A stretch of DNA of 64,000 bases from E44-bin88 sp050123275 (GTDB taxonomy: Bacteria > Chloroflexota > Dehalococcoidia > Dehalococcoidales > BS750m-G39), in the NCBI GenBank assembly GCA_050123275.1, contig JASFHK010000003.1, forward strand, positions 1-64,000, written 5' to 3'. The notes below the pieces were generated by a model that saw only the letters and a list, made by a program, of their open reading frames with translations, did not search any database and was not told where the DNA came from. Within the stretch, counting starts at the first letter, position 1; each line of letters opens with the position of its first letter. The position numbers were made by a program, and so were the translations under genes. Below are positions 58,546 through 64,000 of this stretch, piece by piece.

Positions 58546-59046
58546 ATGATGAAGCGGCTTAAGGCACTAATCAAAAAACAGACGGGATTAACCCTTATCG
58601 AGCTGTTGATAGCGCTGACTATCACCGGTATCGTCACCGCTACCAGCACCTTGATTATTTTCCAGGTGTTCGACGGCGAAGCCCGTTCCAACAACCACCT
58701 GGACGCCATAAGCCGTGTGCAAAACGCCGGCCGTCAGATAAGCCTGGACGCCGGCATGGCGCAAACGTCCGAGTGGACCGACGGCGACTTCCCCCTCAAA
58801 CTGACCTGGATAGACTGGGAAGACAACGAGACCCACGAGGTCTATTACATTATGACCGAAGAACTGAGGCGTGACCTTTATATCGACGGCAACCTGGAAA
58901 GCAGCTACACCTTCGAATACATCACCTGCGAGCCCGACCCCGACAGCCCCGGGCTCAGCTTTATTGTGACCGCCACCGTCGGCTATGGCTCACAGCAGAT
59001 AAGCGAAAGCCGGGTCTACAGCATCACGCCCCGGCCCACTATATAA
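58546..59046 (+). CDS. Type IV pilin-like protein (PilW/GspJ-type)
   Basis: This 166-residue protein carries the leader MMKRLKALIKKQTG, with the cleavage site before LTLIELL (Glu at +5, residue 19), then a hydrophobic helix and a globular domain. The order (PilV/GspI-type, then PilW/GspJ-type, then a PilX/GspK-like protein) matches the minor-pilin sets that form pilus-tip complexes in other bacteria. No Cys pair is present in the globular domain apart from one Cys. Confidence 0.87.
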   Translation: MMKRLKALIKKQTGLTLIELLIALTITGIVTATSTLIIFQVFDGEARSNNHLDAISRVQNAGRQISLDAGMAQTSEWTDGDFPLKLTWIDWEDNETHEVYYIMTEELRRDLYIDGNLESSYTFEYITCEPDPDSPGLSFIVTATVGYGSQQISESRVYSITPRPTI

Positions 59047-59064
59047 GCGGTGGATGGAACCGAG

Positions 59065-61542
59065 ATGAAGAAGATGTTGAAAAAACTGATTAGGAATGAA
59101 AAGGGACAGGCGCTGCCCATGGTCCTCATCATGATAGTGGTCAGCGGTCTTATCCTGGCCCCACTGCTTTCCTATACCAGTTCCAGCCTCAAGGTCAGTA
59201 AGACTTACGAGAATATAGCCGACGAGTTCTATGCCGCCGACGCCGGTATCGAAGACGGCCGCTGGCAGATAAAGCATAACCACCTGGAAGACCTTTTCGG
59301 CAACTACGAACGCTACAACTACGACCAGGTGTACCACTACCCCATATCCTACCCCGTTGAGGCAAACGATATTGATGTCGATGTCTCCATCGAGAATATC
59401 TGGATACCCCTGGGCATCGGCGAACCCTCCAACTCGGAAGCCGAGGCGCTTATCAACGCCGGCAAGCTGATTGTCACCGGCGGCGTCTCCGCCGAACTCA
59501 CCCAGCAGGTCAACATATACTATTATTATGAAGAAGGCGACCCCACCCTGACGGTAACCAGCATCGGTGTCTGGCTGCCGCCCGGGTTCAATTATGATGA
59601 AGACGGCACGTGTTCTCTGGAAATCTGGCTCGACGCCGACCCCAGCCTGGACTACTCCCGGCAAATCGTTCCCCACAAGGGCGGCGAAGCCGCTATCTGG
59701 AATTTCCCCAGTCCCATATCCTTCAGCTCACTACCCGAAGTCAGTGAGCTGGAAACGCCCCGGGCATGCACCTTCACCTTCAACTTCGAATCATCCCAGA
59801 CCACCCGCAGCCCCGAAGCGGTCGCCTGGGTGACAACCAGCGGCGCGGCCGATATCCCCTATGCCTGGGACGCCGACGTCAGGGTCTTTCATATTACCTC
59901 CCAGGCCGGCGGCGACGACGGCACCACTATCGACGCCTACTCCATCCAGACCGAGCTGCGCGAGCTGGGCTCCGCCATCAGCGGCGACTACCGTGCCGTG
60001 GGCAACACCCTGATGGTGGACGATGACCCCTGGAGAAACCCGCCCATAAGGGAAACCCTGCTCGACTATAGCGACGCCACCATCGACGACATACCCGATA
60101 ACGCTCAGGTGGATGGAGCTTATCTCTACTGGTCGGCCTGGGTTATCGCCGGTTCCACACAGACCCAGCTCTTCTACGATAGCTGTGAGGAAATCGAGGC
60201 CTACTGGGACGACGGCGACGATTGGGACGTGTACGAAGATTACGACTGGTGGACGGGGAGCTATATCTACGCCTACGAGGCGCACCATGACCGTGGCAAT
60301 AGCGATTCCGACCGCGAGTTGGAAATGGAAGATGCCATAGAGCTAAGCATGTATGACGCGGGAGAAGTTACCCTATCCCTGGAATACTGGAAAGGCGGCA
60401 ATCTGGAAGACAGCGACCAGCTGCTCTATTCTTTCCGTAATAGCAGCGGCTGGAGCGACTGGAGCTTTGTTTTCTACGGCGACGGATGGAGCCATGGCGC
60501 CAGCGACTACGCGAAGACCTTCACCGTGGCCATCCCCGAGGACTACCTCACCGACAACTTCAGGGTAAAGTTCCGCATAGAAAGCTTCAGCAACTCGGGG
60601 TGGGGCGGAGAAGAGATATGTTACATCGATAATATCGAAATCATCGCCGAAGAAGAAACGGTAGCCGATACCGAGGCCGTTTTCAAGATAGACAACCAGG
60701 TAGTCTTCTACGAAGAAGACGAGCACGGCGAACTCACCGTACCGGCGACGGGTCCTTCCGGCAGCATCTACGCCAAAGATGTCGAGGTGCTTGACAATCC
60801 GGGCTCCGGTGGCTACTCCTATTGCTGCCGCAAGGACGTTACGACGCTGATACAGACCTTCGCCGACCACGGTAACGCCGATTACACCTTAGGCCACGTC
60901 AACGGCTCCACCGACAGCCAGTGGTCCTATGCCGGCTGGTCGCTGGTGGTTATCTACTCCAGCCCCGACACCAAGCGGCACCAGCTTTATATTTTCGACC
61001 AAACCCGCGGACACTTCATGCATATCGCGCCCAACACGGACGGGGAGACGTTTTACATCGGCAACTTCCTCGTCCCCGACCCTGTCCCCGGCGAGACCAT
61101 AGCCGCCAAGATTACCTGCTTCGTCGGTGACGGCGATGACTATTACTCCGGTGACTTCATCGCCCTTAACCCGCCCGACTTCGACTTCGGTTACCAGATA
61201 CCCGACTCCTACAAACTATGGGACAGCATCACGCTGCCACCGGGCCCGGTCAGCCCCTATATGCCCAACAACGCGGCCAGCCCCAACAACGTCTGGAACA
61301 GCCGCTCGCTCGTCTTCGGCGGCAGCGAAATCGATGGCGTCGATATCGACACTTTCTACGTCCCCTGGGGCAGCCCGCCCAGCTCGGGCCTGCTTAAACC
61401 CGGGGACTCTTCGGCCGAAATAGTGCTCAATTTCGCCGGGTACAATCAGAGGGATGCGGAGCTGATTAACTTCCTCTATATCATCATCTCCTTCCGCAGC
61501 TCGACGGTCACCGGAGGCACTATTTCTTATCTCGTAGAATGA
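59065..61542 (+). CDS. Very large PilX/GspK-like minor pilin with mosaic extracellular region
   Basis: This 825-residue protein has a pilin-like N terminus (MKKMLKKLIRNEKGQALPM with a hydrophobic helix to about residue 35) without Glu at +5, as in some PilX-like proteins. Its ectodomain is far larger than the 150-330 residues normal for this class. It contains strand-rich modules: a repeat-like region at 60-330, an inserted jelly-roll-like segment (about 365-545, including SLEYWKGGNLEDSDQLLYSF and RVKFRIESFSNSGWGGEE), and a split module with SQWSYAGWSLVVIYSSP. I chose the ATG at 59065; a GTG at 59050 is also open. Probably a pilus-tip adhesin, by inference. Confidence 0.8.
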   Translation: MKKMLKKLIRNEKGQALPMVLIMIVVSGLILAPLLSYTSSSLKVSKTYENIADEFYAADAGIEDGRWQIKHNHLEDLFGNYERYNYDQVYHYPISYPVEANDIDVDVSIENIWIPLGIGEPSNSEAEALINAGKLIVTGGVSAELTQQVNIYYYYEEGDPTLTVTSIGVWLPPGFNYDEDGTCSLEIWLDADPSLDYSRQIVPHKGGEAAIWNFPSPISFSSLPEVSELETPRACTFTFNFESSQTTRSPEAVAWVTTSGAADIPYAWDADVRVFHITSQAGGDDGTTIDAYSIQTELRELGSAISGDYRAVGNTLMVDDDPWRNPPIRETLLDYSDATIDDIPDNAQVDGAYLYWSAWVIAGSTQTQLFYDSCEEIEAYWDDGDDWDVYEDYDWWTGSYIYAYEAHHDRGNSDSDRELEMEDAIELSMYDAGEVTLSLEYWKGGNLEDSDQLLYSFRNSSGWSDWSFVFYGDGWSHGASDYAKTFTVAIPEDYLTDNFRVKFRIESFSNSGWGGEEICYIDNIEIIAEEETVADTEAVFKIDNQVVFYEEDEHGELTVPATGPSGSIYAKDVEVLDNPGSGGYSYCCRKDVTTLIQTFADHGNADYTLGHVNGSTDSQWSYAGWSLVVIYSSPDTKRHQLYIFDQTRGHFMHIAPNTDGETFYIGNFLVPDPVPGETIAAKITCFVGDGDDYYSGDFIALNPPDFDFGYQIPDSYKLWDSITLPPGPVSPYMPNNAASPNNVWNSRSLVFGGSEIDGVDIDTFYVPWGSPPSSGLLKPGDSSAEIVLNFAGYNQRDAELINFLYIIISFRSSTVTGGTISYLVE

Positions 61543-61576
61543 TAAAAACGAGTAATAACTTAATGGAGCGAATAAA

Positions 61577-62173
61577 ATGAAACTAAGCAAGACAGCCTGG
61601 TCTATTCTGGGAATCGGCGCCTTCGTCATCGTGGCGGCGGTTCTGGTCATGCTGCTAACCGGCAATTCCAGCGAAGCCAGGAAAATTGAAGACAATCTGG
61701 AAGTAACCCAGACCCTGCTCAACAAACTTGTATCGGAAAGGGAAGAGCTGAACAGCCAGCTGGTACAACTCAACAACGAGCTGGAAGCCGCCGCCGATTA
61801 CTACGACGAGAGCCTGGATAACTTCCCCGAGGACATCAAGAGCATTGAATACGACGAGGAGATATTCTCCATCGCCGGCGACACCAACCTGGATGTCTTA
61901 AGCCTCATCGCCTCGGAACCCCGTAAAGTAGTTATCGATGACATCACCTTCCAAGCCACCCTTTTCGAGGTGGAGGTAAGGGGCACCACTGCCAACATAC
62001 TGACCTTTATTGACGATATCGCTAACGGCGGCTATTTCACCACAGCCACCGTGGATTTGGTAAACCTGGAAGTCCCCCCGGTCGGCCAGAACGAACTACC
62101 GGTAGGACTAACCAAAATAATCATCTACAGCTATGAATACACCGAATACACTACAGAGGGTGAGGGGGAATAA
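61577..62173 (+). CDS. PilO-like pilus alignment protein
   Basis: This 198-residue bitopic protein has a short cytoplasmic N terminus, one membrane helix (about 9-28, AWSILGIGAFVIVAAVLVML), a coiled coil (about 35-80, RKIEDNLEVTQTLLNKLVSE) and a C-terminal ferredoxin-like domain. This is the PilO/GspM-type architecture that forms the periplasmic or extracytoplasmic scaffold with PilN. It lies 2 bp before the PilM-PilN gene, an altered order compared with the usual pilM-pilN-pilO. Confidence 0.8.
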   Translation: MKLSKTAWSILGIGAFVIVAAVLVMLLTGNSSEARKIEDNLEVTQTLLNKLVSEREELNSQLVQLNNELEAAADYYDESLDNFPEDIKSIEYDEEIFSIAGDTNLDVLSLIASEPRKVVIDDITFQATLFEVEVRGTTANILTFIDDIANGGYFTTATVDLVNLEVPPVGQNELPVGLTKIIIYSYEYTEYTTEGEGE

Positions 62174-62175
62174 TC

Positions 62176-63633
62176 ATGGCCAAGAAAGTAACTACTCTAT
62201 TCATTAGAGACGACGCTATAAACCTGCTCGTTATGCGTAGCGAGCGAGTGGAAAAGTGGGCCACCACCCCCCTGGAACCGGGCCTGGTCAGCCAGGGGCT
62301 CATCGTCGACATTCCCCAGGTGGCCGAAAAGCTCAGAGAGCTTTTCAAGATGCAAAAAATAAGCACGGGACGCGTCATCGCCGGCATCAGCGGCCATAAC
62401 TCGGTCTACCGCGTGATAGCCCTCCCCGAACTCCCCGAAGCGGTACTCCCCGAAGCCGTCAAACGCGAGGCGAAAAGGGTGATACCGGTACCCCTGGAAG
62501 AGGTTTACCTCTCCTACCAGACCGTCACCACCGCCCCGGGGGAAACGCTGGTCTTTCTGGCCGCGTTCCCGCGCAACATCGCCGACACCCTTTACAAAAC
62601 GCTGCAACAGGCCGGGATCCAGCCCACTCTCATGGACCTGGCGCCCCTGGCGCTGTGCCGCACGGTAGACCAACCCCGCGCTCTTATCGTTAATGACCGC
62701 GCCGACCACCTCGATATCATGGTAATGGCGGAGCGCATCCCGCAGCTAATCCGACGGCTTTCCCTGCCCAGCGAGGCGGAATCAATGTCGGAAAGGCTGG
62801 AGACTATAACCGAAGAGGTCGAAAGAACGATTACCTTCTATAACGCCAGCCACCAAGAAGACCCGCTCAACGCCTCGGTGCCCATGCTCGTCTGCGGCGA
62901 CCTGGCACGCAAGGCGGAAAACTGGAAATCGCTGGCGGCCAAGTCAACCCACCCGGTATCGGTAATCCCATCACCGGTGGAAACCCCCGAAGGCTTCGAT
63001 GCCAACGAATTCATGGTCAACATCGGCCTGGGGCTCAAGCAGCTGCTCACCGAAAAAGCCGACAGCAACTTCTCCCTGATTAACATCAATACTTTGCCCG
63101 AGGGCTACATGCCCAAGGCGATACGGCTGCCCAACATACTCGTTCCCGCCGCCATCGTCATCGGAGTGGGCATACTCGTCTATCTGGGGATCCTGGTCCA
63201 CAACAAGTCCTCCTACATCAACGTCATCAGAGAAGAACTGGCTCCCCTGGAAGACCTGGTCGTACTGGAAAACCAGAACATAGCCTCGTTGGAGACACAG
63301 GTAGAGCTGATAACCCCCCAGATAGCCGGCCTGGCGACCACCTCCGCTATCTTTGACAACACCTTCGCCTATCTGGAAGAGACCCGCGACAGGATTAACG
63401 GAGACATGGGCCAGATTGTGAGCCTGCAGACGGGTAACCTGATTAGCAATGTTAACCACGTTGGTGATATGATAACCATACTGGGTACCGGCTCCAACGA
63501 GAACATTATCTTCAGCTATGCCCGGGCGCTCCGCAACGACGGGCGGTTCTCCACCGTGGTTATCTCTTCGATAGAAGCTATAGAGGAGGATGAGGAAATA
63601 ACGGGATATCAATTCGAGTTCCTCCTTAGATAA
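62176..63633 (+). CDS. PilM-PilN fusion protein
   Basis: This 485-residue protein combines two pilus scaffold proteins. Residues 1-295 resemble the actin-like PilM (FIRDDAINLLVMRSERVEKW; VIAGISGHNSVYRVIALPEL; VKREAKRVIPVPLEEVYLS). Then comes the NxLP motif of PilN (Asn305-Pro308 in ININTLPEGY), a membrane helix (about 320-342), a coiled coil and a C-terminal PilN-like domain. In most systems PilM and PilN are separate, with the PilN motif docking into PilM; here they are covalently joined. The start is the ATG at 62176. Confidence 0.87.
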   Translation: MAKKVTTLFIRDDAINLLVMRSERVEKWATTPLEPGLVSQGLIVDIPQVAEKLRELFKMQKISTGRVIAGISGHNSVYRVIALPELPEAVLPEAVKREAKRVIPVPLEEVYLSYQTVTTAPGETLVFLAAFPRNIADTLYKTLQQAGIQPTLMDLAPLALCRTVDQPRALIVNDRADHLDIMVMAERIPQLIRRLSLPSEAESMSERLETITEEVERTITFYNASHQEDPLNASVPMLVCGDLARKAENWKSLAAKSTHPVSVIPSPVETPEGFDANEFMVNIGLGLKQLLTEKADSNFSLININTLPEGYMPKAIRLPNILVPAAIVIGVGILVYLGILVHNKSSYINVIREELAPLEDLVVLENQNIASLETQVELITPQIAGLATTSAIFDNTFAYLEETRDRINGDMGQIVSLQTGNLISNVNHVGDMITILGTGSNENIIFSYARALRNDGRFSTVVISSIEAIEEDEEITGYQFEFLLR

Positions 63634-63643
63634 GGATAAAGCT

Positions 63644-64000
63644 ATGGATGTTCTGGAACTATTACGCACTGCGAGAGACAAGGCGGCCTCCGACGTTCAC
63701 CTGGTCGCCGCCAGCCCACCGTTACTGCGTATCGACGGTACGCTGCAGGCTATCAACGGCAGCGCGCCTTTGAGCGGCGAGGAAATACGCCAGGCTTTCG
63801 ACCAGCTGACCACACCGGAGCAGAAGGAGCAGTTCAGCAAGCACCTAGAGCTGGACTTCAGCTATAACATGCCCGACGTCGGCCACCTGCGCGGTAACGC
63901 CGCCCAGCAACGCGGTGCTATCAGCCTGGCCATCAGGCTCTTACCGCCCAAGATTCCCACCATAGAAGAGCTGGCGCTGCCTGCAATCTGTAAGCAGCTG
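63644..64000 (+). CDS. pilT: Pilus retraction ATPase PilT (partial, cut by window edge)
   Basis: The first 119 residues of a PilT-type ATPase are present; the gene runs off the right edge before Walker A. The start MDVLELLRTARDKAASDVHL matches the PilT N terminus, and residues 105-115 (LLPPKIPTIEELALP) are the conserved linker. It powers pilus retraction, so this operon probably supports twitching motility or DNA uptake. The start has AAGGATAAAGCT before the ATG. It follows the PilM-PilN gene by 10 bp. Confidence 0.92.
   Translation, partial: MDVLELLRTARDKAASDVHLVAASPPLLRIDGTLQAINGSAPLSGEEIRQAFDQLTTPEQKEQFSKHLELDFSYNMPDVGHLRGNAAQQRGAISLAIRLLPPKIPTIEELALPAICKQL

Overview
The window is GC-rich bacterial DNA, densely coded on both strands, without CRISPR, phage or recognisable insertion-sequence genes. 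Gene content suggests an uncultured anaerobic Chloroflexota, most likely Dehalococcoidia. The pointers are an NrpR-type nitrogen repressor (otherwise mainly archaeal, known in Dehalococcoides), a split archaeal-type glutamate synthase, many acyl-CoA dehydrogenases, 2-hydroxyacyl-CoA dehydratase/benzoyl-CoA-reductase-like proteins and a monoderm-style type IV pilus. The assignment is inference from gene content, not from a marker phylogeny.

Layout. 1-1.9 kb (minus): yidD (cut by the edge), rnpA, rpmH, then rpsR-ssb-rpsF. 1.97 kb: tRNA-Asp. 2.1-6.9 kb: acyl-CoA synthetase, thioredoxin reductase, a CoA-ligase alpha-type protein and a probably leaderless zinc-ribbon gene. 7.0-12.1 kb (plus): a leader with a terminator-like hairpin, then FAD dehydrogenase - CCG iron-sulfur protein - second FAD dehydrogenase - CoxG, converging on a fused FeS/molybdopterin aldehyde-oxidoreductase-like gene. 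15-28.7 kb (minus): nitrogen assimilation, with ferredoxin, an Ig-like protein, hisH, an FAD oxidoreductase, three-part glutamate synthase with hisF inside it, an atypical response regulator, amt, glnK, glnA, nadE and nrpR. 28.8-36 kb: a C_GCAxxG_C_C protein, a hydrolase, recN and two-component genes. 36-46.7 kb: CoA-ester metabolism (three acyl-CoA dehydrogenases, an acyl-CoA carboxylase beta subunit, two HgdB/BcrB-like subunits with one HgdC/BcrA-like activator, a cupin, an SDR). 47.1-48.4 kb: an AT-rich acetyltransferase gene between partial copies of a tRNA-Val 3' end, which looks like a small integrated island. 48.4-53.7 kb: secreted lipoprotein, HTH regulator plus glycosyltransferase, Ig-repeat surface protein, coiled-coil protein. 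53.9-64 kb (plus): a BldC-like HTH, a degenerate LuxR-type regulator and a type IV pilus operon (pilB, pilC, three pilin-like genes, pilO-like, fused pilM-pilN, pilT cut by the edge).

How it fits together. Ammonium enters through Amt and is fixed by glutamine synthetase and a ferredoxin-linked glutamate synthase. Control appears to be transcriptional (NrpR, the atypical OmpR-type regulator) and by PII binding rather than by covalent modification, since PII lacks Tyr51 and the glutamine synthetase is the GSI-alpha type. The catabolic genes point to growth on CoA-activated organic acids, possibly aromatic or alicyclic, with electrons going through flavin/FeS carriers. The most unusual items are the acyl-CoA dehydrogenase with a C-terminal winged helix, PilB with an N-terminal nuclease-like domain, the large pilin-like candidate tip protein, the split tRNA-Val att remnants, and helically phased repeats in front of amt and of the XRE gene.
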